A stretch of 64,000 nucleotides of DNA from Hymenobacter nivis (GCF_003149515.1 NZ_CP029145.1:62001-126000); one strand, 5' to 3'; shown: positions 41,200-51,588, numbered from the stretch's first letter. Numbers and translations are program-made. Notes: a model not told the origin generated them from the letters alone.

Positions 41200-43854
41200 T
41201 TAATTAGCCGCTACGGGCAGTAGCTGTCTCTCTACGTTCCAGCCTTCTACCGAAACCAGGGGCATGGGGCCCCCGGGGGTGTAATCCATTACTACGGTGG
41301 TGCTCTCGCCGGGCAGCACCGACACGTAGTTATCGCTGTAGAACACGGGCAGCAGGCGCTGCTGCGTGCTGGGGTTCACCAGCGCCAGGCGGTTGAAAAA
41401 GGCCACCGGGGCATTGGCCGGGTTGGTCAGCGTCACGGATATTTTATCCTTGGCCAGCTGCTTGGCGGCTATTTTGACGGTGGTTTTGGCCATGGTTTTC
41501 AGGCCAGAAAATTCGCCCTTCGCGTCGGACAGCCAGTAGAAATTGTGGCTGACGACCTTCTTGTTCAGGTCTTGCAGCTGGAGCGAGAGGAACATACCCT
41601 TTTGCTTAGCCATTTGCCGCACCACGGCGCCGATGGGCAGGTAATTCTTGGCCATCGAGGGGTTGATTTCCACGATGACCTGCGTGATGTTGGTCTTTTT
41701 GCCGGCCAGGTCGTAGGCGTCCACCACCAGCATCAGGTCGCGCTGCACCGCAAACGAGTTGTTGACAATCATCACCATGCTGTCCACGGGGTTGTACATG
41801 GGGTGCAGCGGTGCGCTGCCGCTGCGCAGGCCGTAGAGGCAGGCGTTGGGGTCGAGGTAGTAGTCGTACATCTGCCCGCGCATCGATGTCCAGGGGTTCT
41901 GCGTTTTCCAAATGATGGTGCCCGTGTACCATTCCCACATGTGGGCGCTGAAGCCTTCCATCAGAGCCCGGTACTGGTTGTAGTTGACGAGCTGCGCTTT
42001 AAGGGCAAAATCCCGGACGCTCGTTGGGGCCCCGTAGGGCAGCAAGTACTGGTTGTAGCCCACGCCGGTGTAGGTATGGTAGGTCCAGACGGAATCTGCC
42101 TTTTCGGCGTTTTTGCTGGCGGGGCCCAGGTATTGGGGCGCCATCAGGTTGGCTTTGGGAATGAACCGCTCCAGCGACTCGTAGTCGCCCACTCCCACTG
42201 AGCCTACTTCGGAGTTGAACGGAAACGTGCGGACGGCCCAGAAGCTGCGCGGGTCCTGGATGCCATAGGGCCCGTCGCCGTTGCCGCCCAACCGGTTGTA
42301 CGACAGGCTATCGGAGTTAGAATACGGGATGAACCAGCGCGTACCATCCAGCCGGGGCAGGATGGAATCGGCCAGCGCCGTGAGAATATCCCTCGGCGGG
42401 GTGATTTCGTTGCCGCCGCACCACATAGCTAGCGAGGCGTGGTTGCGCACCATTTTCACCTGGTCGGCGGCCGAGTTGATGAACAGCCGGTGGTCGTCGG
42501 GGTACTGGCGGCGCGTCCACTGGTCCTCCGCCTTTTGGGGGTCCAGCCAGCGGCCGTTGGCATCGCCCGACATCCAGAAGTCCTGGATGACCAGTAGGCC
42601 GTACTTGTCGCAGGCCGCATAAAACTCGGGCCGCTCCACCAGGGCCCCGCCCCAAACCCGGATCAGGTTCAGGTTCATGTCGCGGTGAAACCGGATTTCG
42701 GCGTCGTAGCGGGCGTCCGTAAACCGGAGCATGGCGTCCGAAATAATCCAGTTGCCGCCCTTGATGAACACCTTTTGGCCGTTCACCAGCACCTGTCGGC
42801 TCTGGGTTTTGGCGTTCCACTGGGTCTGGATTTCGCGCACGCCCACCTCCACGGTTTCCGCATCCGATACAGTTTTGCTACCGATGACGAACTGCATTTT
42901 CAGCTGGTACAGCGGCTGGGCCCCGTAGCCGTTGGGCCACCACAGCTTGGGGTTGGGCAGGCGCAAATCCTTGAGGCTGACCACCTGGGTAGACTGCGCC
43001 GGGATGCTTACTGATTGCGATACCGTGTGGCCGTCGAGAGTGTATTGCAGGGCCCCCGCAATGGCCTTGGCCGTGGGGTTTTCCAGCTCGGCCGACACCT
43101 GCACCATGGCCGGCGCCTGGCCCCCCCCAGGCAGCCGCACCCCGGGCACGCGGGTCACCACGTGCGGGTTCTTCAGGTTGATGGCCCCGGTGCGCTCCAG
43201 CACCACCTTGTCCCAAATGCCGGTGTTGCGGTCCCGGATGGGCTGAATCCAGTCCCAGCCGGCCGTGTACTGGGTGGCCACGCTCTTGGCAATGCGGCCG
43301 TCGCCGCCCTGGCCGCCGTTGGGGTTGCCCACCGGGTCGGCCGGGTACACGATGATGGCCAGGCGGTTCTGGTTGTCGCGGGCCAGGTAGGGCGTCACGT
43401 TGTATTCCTGGCGCAGAAACATGCCGTGGTGCGTCAGCTTGTTGATTTTTTGGCCATTCAGGAACACGTCGCAGCTGTAGTTCACGCCCCGCAAGTGCAG
43501 CCAAATCTGCTCCTTAGCGGCCACTGGTGCCTCTGTGAAGTCCTTCACGAACCAGTAGGTGTAGTAGTCGCGGCCGGTAGTGTAAATGTCCGGAATGTGC
43601 TTGTTGTTCATCCCGTAGAACGGGTCAGGTACCTGCTTATTAGCCAATTGGGTAGCTAGTACAGTGCCGGGTACCACGGCCGGGGCCCACCCGGCCAGCA
43701 CGTACGACGGCCGCGAGAGGGCCAGCCCGTCGGCCCTGGTCTTCGCCGCCGGTAGGCACTGCCAGCCCGTATTAAACTCGCGCTGGATTTGGGCCCATAG
43801 TGGGAAACGGAGTACCAGCAAAAGAAGTAGGCAGAGCGGAAGCCGGTAGGTCAT
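41200..43854 (-). CDS. GH2 family glycosidase, beta-mannosidase/exo-glucosaminidase-like
   Basis: 884 residues, signal peptide (MTYRLPLCLLLLLVLRFPLW). Domains in order: sugar-binding beta-sandwich (IWLHLRGVNYSCDVFLNGQK), immunoglobulin-like domains, TIM barrel with FIKGGNWIISDAMLRFTDA and RVWGGALVERPEFYAACDKY, acid/base Glu in MWCGGNEITPP and probable nucleophile Glu in FNSEVGSVG. The overall sequence is close to the GH2 subgroup with beta-mannosidases, endo-beta-mannosidases acting on N-glycan cores and exo-beta-glucosaminidases; context favours the Man-beta-1,4-GlcNAc linkage. Start 43854 rather than 43896 gives a normal leader. Confidence 0.88.
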   Translation of the reverse strand: MTYRLPLCLLLLLVLRFPLWAQIQREFNTGWQCLPAAKTRADGLALSRPSYVLAGWAPAVVPGTVLATQLANKQVPDPFYGMNNKHIPDIYTTGRDYYTYWFVKDFTEAPVAAKEQIWLHLRGVNYSCDVFLNGQKINKLTHHGMFLRQEYNVTPYLARDNQNRLAIIVYPADPVGNPNGGQGGDGRIAKSVATQYTAGWDWIQPIRDRNTGIWDKVVLERTGAINLKNPHVVTRVPGVRLPGGGQAPAMVQVSAELENPTAKAIAGALQYTLDGHTVSQSVSIPAQSTQVVSLKDLRLPNPKLWWPNGYGAQPLYQLKMQFVIGSKTVSDAETVEVGVREIQTQWNAKTQSRQVLVNGQKVFIKGGNWIISDAMLRFTDARYDAEIRFHRDMNLNLIRVWGGALVERPEFYAACDKYGLLVIQDFWMSGDANGRWLDPQKAEDQWTRRQYPDDHRLFINSAADQVKMVRNHASLAMWCGGNEITPPRDILTALADSILPRLDGTRWFIPYSNSDSLSYNRLGGNGDGPYGIQDPRSFWAVRTFPFNSEVGSVGVGDYESLERFIPKANLMAPQYLGPASKNAEKADSVWTYHTYTGVGYNQYLLPYGAPTSVRDFALKAQLVNYNQYRALMEGFSAHMWEWYTGTIIWKTQNPWTSMRGQMYDYYLDPNACLYGLRSGSAPLHPMYNPVDSMVMIVNNSFAVQRDLMLVVDAYDLAGKKTNITQVIVEINPSMAKNYLPIGAVVRQMAKQKGMFLSLQLQDLNKKVVSHNFYWLSDAKGEFSGLKTMAKTTVKIAAKQLAKDKISVTLTNPANAPVAFFNRLALVNPSTQQRLLPVFYSDNYVSVLPGESTTVVMDYTPGGPMPLVSVEGWNVERQLLPVAAN

Positions 43855-43922
43855 TGGTAGGGCCCCCACGGGGGTAATAGTTGGTACTGAAGGCAAGGCG
43901 GCTTAGCAGGTAATGGATTTAA

Positions 43923-44037
43923 GAACGTCATGCTCATCTGGCGTCCGCGCAGCCGAAGCATCTCTACTGCGGCAGTAATCATGGTTAGTCAGCGGTAGAG
44001 ATGCTTCGGCTGCGCGGACGCCAGATGAGTATGACGG
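43923..44037. repeat. Palindromic repeat family A, copy 5 (extended arms)
   Basis: Arms carry the extra CATCTGGCGTCCGCGC segment matched by its complement on the right, so the hairpin is longer than in copies 1, 2, 4 and 6. Between GH3 and GH2 genes. Confidence 0.9.
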
Positions 44038-44064
44038 CCTAATTTCGCTTAATTGAACGGCTGC

Positions 44065-46461
44065 TTAGCTGCCGGCGGGCAGGCTGAGGCCTTTTTGCAC
44101 CTGAAAATCCGCTTTCAGCTGAATGTCGTCCGACGCGGCGCCCACCATTGCGGTGAAAGCGCCTGGTTCCACCACCCAATTCATTTCTGGGTTTAGCAGC
44201 ATCAGGTCGTCGGGGCCCAGGGTGAAGATTACGGTCTTTTCCTCGCCGGCCCGCAACGCCAGCCGCTGGAATTTCTTGAGCTGCCTGGCGGGCGTCACGA
44301 CGGAGCTTACGTTGTCTTTGAGGTAGAGCTGGGCCACCTCGTCGCCGGCCCGGGCGCTGGTGTTTTTCACCTTGAAGCTGACCTTAACCTGCACGGTGCC
44401 GGCGCTCTCCACTACGTCGGTGCGCAGGTCGGAGTAGGCGAATTTGGCGTAGCTTAGCCCGTAGCCGAAGCTGTAGAGCGGCTTGGCGTCCATCTCCACG
44501 TAGTCGTGCCGGGCCGGGGATTTGTAGTTGTAGTACACCGGCAATTGGCCCACGCTTTTGGGCACCGAAATCGGCAGGCGGCCGGCGGGGTTCACGTCGC
44601 CGAACAGCACATCGGCTACGGCGTTTCCGCCTTCCTGGCCCGGGTACCAGGCGTCGAGCAAGGCGGGCACGTGGGCCGCCAACCAGTTCAGGTTCAGTGG
44701 CCGGCCCTTGATGAGCACGACTACCACCGGCGTGCCGGTAGCCACCACGGCCTGCACCAGCTGCAGCTGCTTGCCCAGCAAATCCAGCGTGGCCCGGTCA
44801 AATCCCTCGCCGCTCTCCATGTCGCTGATGAGCTGGCCGCCCGCGGCGGCTGCGACGGTGGCCGCGCCGGTGCTCTGGTACTCGGTTTTGAAGTCGCGGG
44901 CGCTGGAGCCACCCACCACCACCACCGCCACCTGGGCCCCCCGTGCCGCCGCCACCGCGCTGGCAATGTCGGCGCTCGTGGTATCGCGGATGGCGCAGCC
45001 CTGCACGTAAGTCACCTTCGTCGCGGCCGATACCTTGGCCTTGATGCCTTCCAGCACCGTCACGATGTTATCCTCCGGCTGGGGCGCGGCATAGTCGCCC
45101 AGCTGGTTGTAGATGTTGTCGGCGTTGGGGCCGATGACGGCGATGGTTTCCAGGTCTTTGCGGAGCGGTAGCAGGTCGCGCTCATTCTTCAGCAGCACCA
45201 CCGACTCCTGCGCCACGCGGCGCGCCAGCTGCACGTGGGTCGGGGTCCGGACCTGCTTGGCCGCGTTTTTCACCACCACGTAGGGGTTTTCAAATAGGCC
45301 CATTTCGAACTTCTGGCGCAGCAGCCGGCCCACGGCCCGGTCCAGCACCTCGGCCGATACCGACCCGTCGGCCACGGCCGCCAGCAGCTCCTTGTCGTAG
45401 CCGTAGCCGCTGAGGTCGGTGTCGAGGCCGGCGTTGATGGCCAGTGCCGCCGCCGCCACCGGGGTGGCCGCCACGCGGTGCCCGCCCACCAGCCCCGAAA
45501 TGCTGCCCAAATCCGACACCGTGAAGCCCTGGAAGCCCCACTGCTTGCGCAGCAAATCCGTCAGCAAGAACTTGTTGGCTGAGCACGGTACGCCGTCCAC
45601 GGAGTTGTAGGCCGTCATCACCGACCGGGCCCCGGCCTTCACCGCGGCCCGGAACGGCGGCAAAAAGCTCTGGTACAGCTCGCGGGGCCCCGTGCTGATA
45701 CTGCCCCCGTTGTGCCCGCCCTCGGGCACGCCGTAGGCTGTGAAGTGCTTGAGCGTCGAGATGATGTGGGGCCCGCCCACCGGGCCGGGGCCCTGGAAGC
45801 CGTGCACCATGGCCACGCCCATCTGGCTGGTCAGCACGGGGTCTTCGCCGTAGGTTTCCTCCACCCGCGACCAGCGCGGCTCGCGGGCCAGGTCCAGCAC
45901 CGGGCCGTAGCCCACATGGGCCCCCTGGGCGCGGGCCTCGGCGGCAATGGCGGCGGCCATCTGCTCGATCAGGGCGGGGTCCCAGGTGCTACTTTGGCCG
46001 ATGGAGGTGGGAAACACGGTGGTGCCGATGGCCATGTGGCCGTGCGGGCACTCCTCGGCCAGCAGCAGCGGAATGCCCAGCCGGGTGTGCTCCCGGGCGT
46101 AGCGCTGGAGGGCGTTGGTGGCCTCGGCCGCCAGGGTCGGGTTCAGGCCGGTTTTGAGCGTTTTCTGGGTCCACGGGTCAGCGCGCAACGTGGCCCACAG
46201 CATGCCGATGTGGCGCTCGTCCACGGCCTTGCGGTAGGCCGCGCTGGTACCGACGGTGTTGCCCTGCTTCTGGTACATTGCCCAGCCCAGCAGGGTCGAG
46301 AGCTGGCCCACTTTCTCCTCCCGCGTCATCCGGCCCAGCAGGTCCTGCACCCGGGCCTCGGTCGGAGCCTGGGCGTTTTTGTACAGCGGCGGGCCGGCTG
46401 GCTGCGCCAGGGCAGGCCCGGCGCTGGCAATGCTCAGTCCGAAAAGAATTCGCTTAAGCAT
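44065..46461 (-). CDS. GH3 family beta-glycosidase
   Basis: 798 residues, signal peptide (MLKRILFGLSIASAGPALAQ). Catalytic barrel with KHFTAYG (Lys238-His239) and the nucleophile Asp317 in GFTVSDLGSISGL; the alpha/beta sandwich domain carries MESGEGFDRATLDLLGKQ, and the C-terminal fibronectin-type III-like domain contains VSFKVKNTSARAGDEVAQLY. Releases terminal beta-linked glucose, xylose or GlcNAc; exact specificity cannot be read. First enzyme gene after susD. Start 46461 was chosen for its leader peptide. Confidence 0.9.
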   Translation of the reverse strand: MLKRILFGLSIASAGPALAQPAGPPLYKNAQAPTEARVQDLLGRMTREEKVGQLSTLLGWAMYQKQGNTVGTSAAYRKAVDERHIGMLWATLRADPWTQKTLKTGLNPTLAAEATNALQRYAREHTRLGIPLLLAEECPHGHMAIGTTVFPTSIGQSSTWDPALIEQMAAAIAAEARAQGAHVGYGPVLDLAREPRWSRVEETYGEDPVLTSQMGVAMVHGFQGPGPVGGPHIISTLKHFTAYGVPEGGHNGGSISTGPRELYQSFLPPFRAAVKAGARSVMTAYNSVDGVPCSANKFLLTDLLRKQWGFQGFTVSDLGSISGLVGGHRVAATPVAAAALAINAGLDTDLSGYGYDKELLAAVADGSVSAEVLDRAVGRLLRQKFEMGLFENPYVVVKNAAKQVRTPTHVQLARRVAQESVVLLKNERDLLPLRKDLETIAVIGPNADNIYNQLGDYAAPQPEDNIVTVLEGIKAKVSAATKVTYVQGCAIRDTTSADIASAVAAARGAQVAVVVVGGSSARDFKTEYQSTGAATVAAAAGGQLISDMESGEGFDRATLDLLGKQLQLVQAVVATGTPVVVVLIKGRPLNLNWLAAHVPALLDAWYPGQEGGNAVADVLFGDVNPAGRLPISVPKSVGQLPVYYNYKSPARHDYVEMDAKPLYSFGYGLSYAKFAYSDLRTDVVESAGTVQVKVSFKVKNTSARAGDEVAQLYLKDNVSSVVTPARQLKKFQRLALRAGEEKTVIFTLGPDDLMLLNPEMNWVVEPGAFTAMVGAASDDIQLKADFQVQKGLSLPAGS

Positions 46462-46731
46462 AGGGCCCCGGCTAGCGTGCAGCAAGTATAAAGGCCAGCG
46501 CCGGGCAGGCCCCGGCCGTTTTGCCCAGCGCGGCCAGCGGGCCTTTCGGCAAAGTAGTCACGGTTTGGACAGCGCGGGGCTGCCGAGCCGGCGCCGGGGC
46601 CCCCAGCGGAAGGCCGGTGGCAAGTGAAGGACTGAGTTGGGTGGGAAGCAAGGACATAGCGGGAAGGATAAGCGGAGCAAAGAACCCGGGGAAAAGTAAA
46701 AAACGGCGTCGGTTGGGAAACCACGAACACG

Positions 46732-46853
46732 CAAAAACGTCGTGCCCGGCGGGCGTCCACGCAACGCAGCACCACTCCGGCACCAGTACTTAGGAGTTAC
46801 TGCTGCGGGGCTGTACTGCGCTGCGCGGATGCCCGCCGGGCGCGACGTTTTTG
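46732..46853. repeat. Long imperfect inverted repeat, 41-bp arms
   Basis: 46732-46772 (CAAAAACGTCGTGCCCGGCG...) and 46813-46853 are complementary at 36 of 41 positions. It fills the susD-GH3 gap (46462-46890); no other gene is supported there. It could act as an attenuator inside the operon. Confidence 0.75.
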
Positions 46854-46890
46854 TGGCATAGTAAGCAAAATGGCCTGGAGCCCCGGGGCC

Positions 46891-48480
46891 CTATTTATCC
46901 CAATACACGCGGCTGGTGAGGAAGTCGCCACCGTTCACGGCAGCCTTGGCCGTGGCGTAGTTGTTGGGGTTGCTGGTAATCTCGGAGAGGGGGTAGGGGA
47001 AGCGGCGCGGAATCGTCCCGTTGGTGGCGTTGCCGGGGTACACCACGGGGGTAAGCACCGGGAAGCCGGTGCGGCGCCAGTTGCTCCACGACTCGTAGAA
47101 GTCGAGCATGGTGTTGGTCAGGGCCCAGTACTGGGCGTTAATCTGTTCCAGCCCTTGGGTGGCCACGTAGGGGTGGGCCGCCAGGTAGGTGGCAATGTCG
47201 GCCGGGGCCACGGTCATTGTGGCGTCGTACTGGCTCAGGTAGGTCATGGCGGCCGTTACGCCGGCATTGTAGTGGCTGGCCGCGCCGCCCCCCGCCGTCA
47301 GGTTGAAGCGCTGGGCGGCATCGGCTAGCAGCAGCTCCGACTCGGCGTAGGTGAGGATGAACGCCGGGCCGGTGCGCTTCGTCATGCCCGGGTTGGGCGA
47401 GGAATAGTCGGGGAACGTGGTGTAGCCCGGGGCCGTCGACACGTCGTAGGCCGGGCGCCCGCTCAGGTCGCGGCCGTTGGGCAGGCCTTTTTGCACGGCC
47501 GCCGTGGTCACGAAATTGGCGTTCTGAGTTTTGTTGCCGTCCGAGAGGTAGAGCTGCGTGACCGCAATTTTCGCCAGGCGCGGGTCGTTGTTGGTTTGCA
47601 GGTAGTCGATGAAAGTTTTCGACCACTTCACGTAGTAGTGCTCCTGCCCGCCGTCGCCGAGCAGGATTTGGCTGTTGCGGTTTTGGGTGGCCCGGCCGCC
47701 GGCCACGTCAAAGAGCACGTAGGCGTTGTCGGCGTCGCTGGTCATGGTTTTGCCCTGCACCTGGGTGGCAATCTGCTGGGCTTTGGCGGGGTCTACTTTG
47801 CTCAGGCGCATGCCCAGGCGTAGCAGCAAGGTATTGCTGAAGCGCTGCCACTGCGCAATGTTGCCTTTGTAGTACACGTCGCCCGAGGGAATGTCGGCGT
47901 TGGGGTCGAGCGCCGCTGAGGCCTCGGTCACTTCCTTAATCAGGTCGTTGTAAATGGCCATCTGCGAGTCGTACGCGGGCGTGATGATGCCCTGGTAATA
48001 GCCCTGGCCCGCCTGCGTGTAGGGCGCAGCGCCGTAGAGGTCCGTGATGCGCTCCATGATGAGTGCGCGCATGACGCGGGCAATTTGGTGCAGGTTTTTG
48101 TACTGGTCTTTGCCAGTGGTGAAAGCCACCAGGTCGGTGGCGGGCTTCACCTGCTCGGAGTAGGCGCGCTCCCAGTAAGCGCCGGTATAGCCTTCGTTGA
48201 GCAGGTACTTGTCGCCGGCCCAGTAGCTAATGACCGTGGACATTCCCTGCATCATGGTGGCGCAGTAAATGAGGTTGCCGCGCCAGGTTTCGAAGGCAAA
48301 GTCGGTGCTGCCGGTATAAGTCAGCTGCTCCTGCGTTAGCAAGTAGTTGCCGTCAAAGTTGGTTTGGCTGTATGTGGTCGGGTTGGTGTTGATTTCGGTG
48401 AACCGGTCGGTGCAGCTGCTGGCCAGCAGTAGGATGGCCGCCGTGGCCAGGGCCGCTGGTTTTGGGAGTAAGCTTTTCAT
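46891..48480 (-). CDS. susD: SusD/RagB family nutrient-binding lipoprotein
   Basis: 529 residues. Lipobox LLLASSC (Cys about residue 23) anchors it at the outer-membrane surface. The sequence (FTEINTNPTTYSQTNFDGNY, RVMRALIMERITDLYGAAPY, AFILTYAESELLLADAAQRF, FYESWSNWRRTGFPVLTPV) is typical of the SusD-like_2 subgroup. It binds oligosaccharides and forms the lid of the SusC transporter. It follows susC by 33 nt, as in all SusCD operons. Confidence 0.93.
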   Translation of the reverse strand: MKSLLPKPAALATAAILLLASSCTDRFTEINTNPTTYSQTNFDGNYLLTQEQLTYTGSTDFAFETWRGNLIYCATMMQGMSTVISYWAGDKYLLNEGYTGAYWERAYSEQVKPATDLVAFTTGKDQYKNLHQIARVMRALIMERITDLYGAAPYTQAGQGYYQGIITPAYDSQMAIYNDLIKEVTEASAALDPNADIPSGDVYYKGNIAQWQRFSNTLLLRLGMRLSKVDPAKAQQIATQVQGKTMTSDADNAYVLFDVAGGRATQNRNSQILLGDGGQEHYYVKWSKTFIDYLQTNNDPRLAKIAVTQLYLSDGNKTQNANFVTTAAVQKGLPNGRDLSGRPAYDVSTAPGYTTFPDYSSPNPGMTKRTGPAFILTYAESELLLADAAQRFNLTAGGGAASHYNAGVTAAMTYLSQYDATMTVAPADIATYLAAHPYVATQGLEQINAQYWALTNTMLDFYESWSNWRRTGFPVLTPVVYPGNATNGTIPRRFPYPLSEITSNPNNYATAKAAVNGGDFLTSRVYWDK

Positions 48481-48513
48481 ATAGCTAATGAGTAAGAAGT
48501 TAACGGAAAAGCC

Positions 48514-51500
48514 TTAAATTTTTGCGTTCAGGTTGAGGCCGAACGTGCGCGACGGTGGCACGCCGCCCAGCTCCAGACCCTGCGTGAAGGCGTTGTAGCT
48601 GCCCTCGGGGTCGATGTTGTCGGTGAGGCGGCGGATGAAAAACAGGTTGCGCGCCACCAAGCTCAGGGTCAGGCGCTGCACGTGGTTGTTGAACAGCTTG
48701 GTCGGGAACGAGTACCCCAGCGTGACCTGGCGCAGCTTGATGAAGCTGGCGTCCTGTACAAACTGCTTGCTCACGTTGTCAGCCAGCGTGCCGTAGTAGG
48801 TTTGGGCGTTGAGGGGGCTGGCGGTGGTGCCGAAGTTGCCCTCGCGGTTCACCAGCGTTTCCTTGCGCAGGCCGTAGAGGGTGGCGTAGTAGTCGGTAGT
48901 GGAGAAGATTTTGCCCCCAAACTTGCCGTCAATCAGCACGCCCAGGTTAATGTTGCCGAGCGTGAAGTCGTTGTTCCAGCCCATCGTCCAGGGGTGGTAG
49001 GCGGTGCCGTAGGAGGTGAGGTTGCCACGGGCCGGCACGCCGCTGGGGGCCAGCATGATGGTGCCGTCCGTGTTGTATTGGTAGTCGTAGGCGAGCACTT
49101 GCCCGAAGGGCTTGCCCACCACCTGCCCCAGGAAGCCCGCCCCCGAGCGCGATGTGGCGTACACCGACTGCGTTTGGTCGGCGGCCAGCGAAAGCACCGT
49201 GCTCTTGTTGTAGGCCGCGTTGAACGAAGACGTCCAGGTGAACTTAGCGCTGCGCACCGGTAGTACGGTTAGCAACATCTCCACGCCCTTGTTTTCCAGC
49301 TCGCCCGCATTTAGCACGGCGCCTGAGTAGCCCGAAGTAATCGAGGCGGGCGTGTTCACGATTTCGCCCGTCGATTTCTTTTTGTAAAGGGTCAGGTCCA
49401 GCCGCAACCGGTTTTGCAGAAAGGCCAGCTCGGTGCCCACCTCCAGCTCGGTGGCGCTGGAGGCCCTCAAGCCGCGGTTCGGAATGTTCGAGTCGGAAGG
49501 CCCGCCGTAGGGCACCCCGTTGAGCGTGGTCGAGCCCAGCGAATAGTTGAGCTGCGTTTGGTAGGGCCCCGTGGCCTGCCCCACCCGCGAGTAGCCCGCC
49601 CGGATTTTACCGAACGACAGGAAATCGGGCTTGTACAGCTCCGAGAACACGAACGAGCCGCTCACGCCCGGGTAGATTATGTCCTTTCTACTATCAACGC
49701 CCGGAGTCGCCAGCGACGAAAACCAGTCTTGTCGCACGGTACCCGTCAAAAACAAAAAGTCCTTGTAAGAGAAGTCCGCCGAGCCGTACACCGACTGCAC
49801 CTCCAGGTCGTAGAAGATGGGGGCTACCGAGCGCGTCTTGGTGTTGCTCAGCTGGTTGATGCCGAACACGGCGAAGTCATTGCCAAAGTTCTGGAAGCCT
49901 TCCTGCTTGGTGCGGCGGTAGCTGGCGCCCAGGTTGGGTGCAAACGTGAAGTCTTCGCCCACCTTAAAGGTTTTGCCGGCCAGCACGTCGGCGTTGAGGT
50001 CGGTGAACTGGTTGGTGATTTCCGTGATGCTGCCCGAGGGGCGGTAGGCCGTGCCCGAGGGCGTCACGGTCGTGATGCGGTCGTTGTAGGCATCGCGCCC
50101 GAGGCGGCCCTGCAAAAACAGGCCAAAATCGAAGTTGTAGCGGGCCGTCAGGTTGGAGAGCATGCGCTCGCGGCGGGTATTGCTAACAAACTGGTTGGCC
50201 GCGAAGTAAGGATTGGTGTTGTACAGGTTGCCGGTGTTGAACGTCAGCTCGTTGCCGTTGGCCAGTGTGCCGATGCCGTTGGGGCCCTGCAAGTCGCGCA
50301 CGTCAATGCTAGTAGGTAGGAAGGCCACGTTGAAGTTGGCGTTGCCGGCCCCATCCGACAAAACGGGCCGGTTTTTGGCTTGCTCCAGGATGTAGTTGGT
50401 GCGCGCATCAATGGTGAGGCGCTTGATGGGGTCGAAGGTACCCGTCAGGTTAAACGTCTGGCGGTCGAGGCGCGAATTCGGCACTACCGCCGTGTTAGCC
50501 AGGTCGCTGGCCGAGAGGCGCACCGAGCCGCCCGTAAAGCTTTTGTTGAACGAAAGCGTGTTGGTGAGGGCCCCGCCGGTGCGGTAAAAATTGCGGAGGT
50601 TATCCTTCTGGGCGGCGTAGGGCCGCGAGGTGCCATCAAATTGCACCACCGGGGTGCCGTCGAGCCGCGCCCCCCAACTGGAGTTGCCCGACTGCGCCGC
50701 CGCCGCGGCCGTCGCGGGCTTGATGCCGGTGCTGCCCTGGCCGTATTCGTACTGCCAGTCGGTGAGGTTGAACGCGCGCTGGGCTACGTAGTTGGTGTTC
50801 AGCTCAATCCCGTCGTTGCCCTTTGCGCTCTTGGTCGTAATCAGGATAACGCCGGCCTTGGCCCGGTAGCCGTACAGGGCCGACGCCGCCGCGCCCTTCA
50901 GCACCGAAATCGTCTCGATGTCGTCGGGGTTCAGGTTAGAGATGGGGTCGCCAAAGTCGGGTGCGTTGTCGTACTGCCCGCCACTGTTGCCGATGCTGGC
51001 CCCGGCCCCGCCGCTGGGCTGGCTCTCCACCGGAATGCCGTTGATGACGTAGAGCGGCTGGTTGGTTTGGTTGATGCTCGACGCGCCCCGGATGATGACG
51101 TTGCTCGACGAGCCGGGGCCCCCGGCCGTAGAGTTCACGTTCAGGCCGGCTACCTTGCCCACCAGCGAGTTGGCCACGTTGGTTTCGCGCGCCTCAGTCA
51201 GCGAATTGCCCTTGATTTCCGTCACCGAATACCCCAGAGTTTTGCGCTCGCGCGACACGTTCAGGGCCGTCACCACCACCTCGTTGAGGGCCTGCGTGTT
51301 CTCGCTCAGCGATACGTTAATCACCGACTGCGACCGCACCCGCACCGTCTGGGCGTTGTAGCCCACGGAGGAAAATACCAGCGCCGCCGTGTCGGCCACT
51401 GCGATGGAATAGGTGCCCTCCGCGTTGGTGGTGGCACCGTTGCGCGTGCCCCGCACCATAACTGTAACCCCCGGCAGCGTGCTGCCTTTGGCGTCGGTCA

Positions 51501-51588
51501 CCTTGCCCTTCACCGTCGTCGTTTGGGCCTGTACCAAGCCGGGCAAGCCCAGCAAGAGCAGAAAAATAAGCCAAGTAAAGTTTTTCAT
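48514..51588 (-). CDS. susC: SusC/RagA TonB-linked outer membrane transporter
   Basis: 1024 residues. Signal peptide (MKNFTWLIFLLLLGLPGLVQ), an N-terminal carboxypeptidase-regulatory-like domain (about 24-100, VKGKVTDAKGSTLPGVTVMV), TonB-box region (ALNEVVVTALNVSRERKTLG), plug domain (VIIRGASSINQTNQPLYVIN, DDIETISVLKGAAASALYGY) and a C-terminal barrel ending SRTFGLNLNAKI. Imports glycan fragments captured by SusD. Its promoter lies about 440 nt upstream (52027), giving a long leader. Confidence 0.94.
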   Translation of the reverse strand: MKNFTWLIFLLLLGLPGLVQAQTTTVKGKVTDAKGSTLPGVTVMVRGTRNGATTNAEGTYSIAVADTAALVFSSVGYNAQTVRVRSQSVINVSLSENTQALNEVVVTALNVSRERKTLGYSVTEIKGNSLTEARETNVANSLVGKVAGLNVNSTAGGPGSSSNVIIRGASSINQTNQPLYVINGIPVESQPSGGAGASIGNSGGQYDNAPDFGDPISNLNPDDIETISVLKGAAASALYGYRAKAGVILITTKSAKGNDGIELNTNYVAQRAFNLTDWQYEYGQGSTGIKPATAAAAAQSGNSSWGARLDGTPVVQFDGTSRPYAAQKDNLRNFYRTGGALTNTLSFNKSFTGGSVRLSASDLANTAVVPNSRLDRQTFNLTGTFDPIKRLTIDARTNYILEQAKNRPVLSDGAGNANFNVAFLPTSIDVRDLQGPNGIGTLANGNELTFNTGNLYNTNPYFAANQFVSNTRRERMLSNLTARYNFDFGLFLQGRLGRDAYNDRITTVTPSGTAYRPSGSITEITNQFTDLNADVLAGKTFKVGEDFTFAPNLGASYRRTKQEGFQNFGNDFAVFGINQLSNTKTRSVAPIFYDLEVQSVYGSADFSYKDFLFLTGTVRQDWFSSLATPGVDSRKDIIYPGVSGSFVFSELYKPDFLSFGKIRAGYSRVGQATGPYQTQLNYSLGSTTLNGVPYGGPSDSNIPNRGLRASSATELEVGTELAFLQNRLRLDLTLYKKKSTGEIVNTPASITSGYSGAVLNAGELENKGVEMLLTVLPVRSAKFTWTSSFNAAYNKSTVLSLAADQTQSVYATSRSGAGFLGQVVGKPFGQVLAYDYQYNTDGTIMLAPSGVPARGNLTSYGTAYHPWTMGWNNDFTLGNINLGVLIDGKFGGKIFSTTDYYATLYGLRKETLVNREGNFGTTASPLNAQTYYGTLADNVSKQFVQDASFIKLRQVTLGYSFPTKLFNNHVQRLTLSLVARNLFFIRRLTDNIDPEGSYNAFTQGLELGGVPPSRTFGLNLNAKI

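Noticed and set aside
46472..46783. 103-codon frame upstream of GH3 with a signal-peptide-like LATGLPLGAPAPA stretch
   Set aside because: It resembles the leader of the GH20 protein but leads into nothing and overlaps an inverted repeat; at most a remnant.
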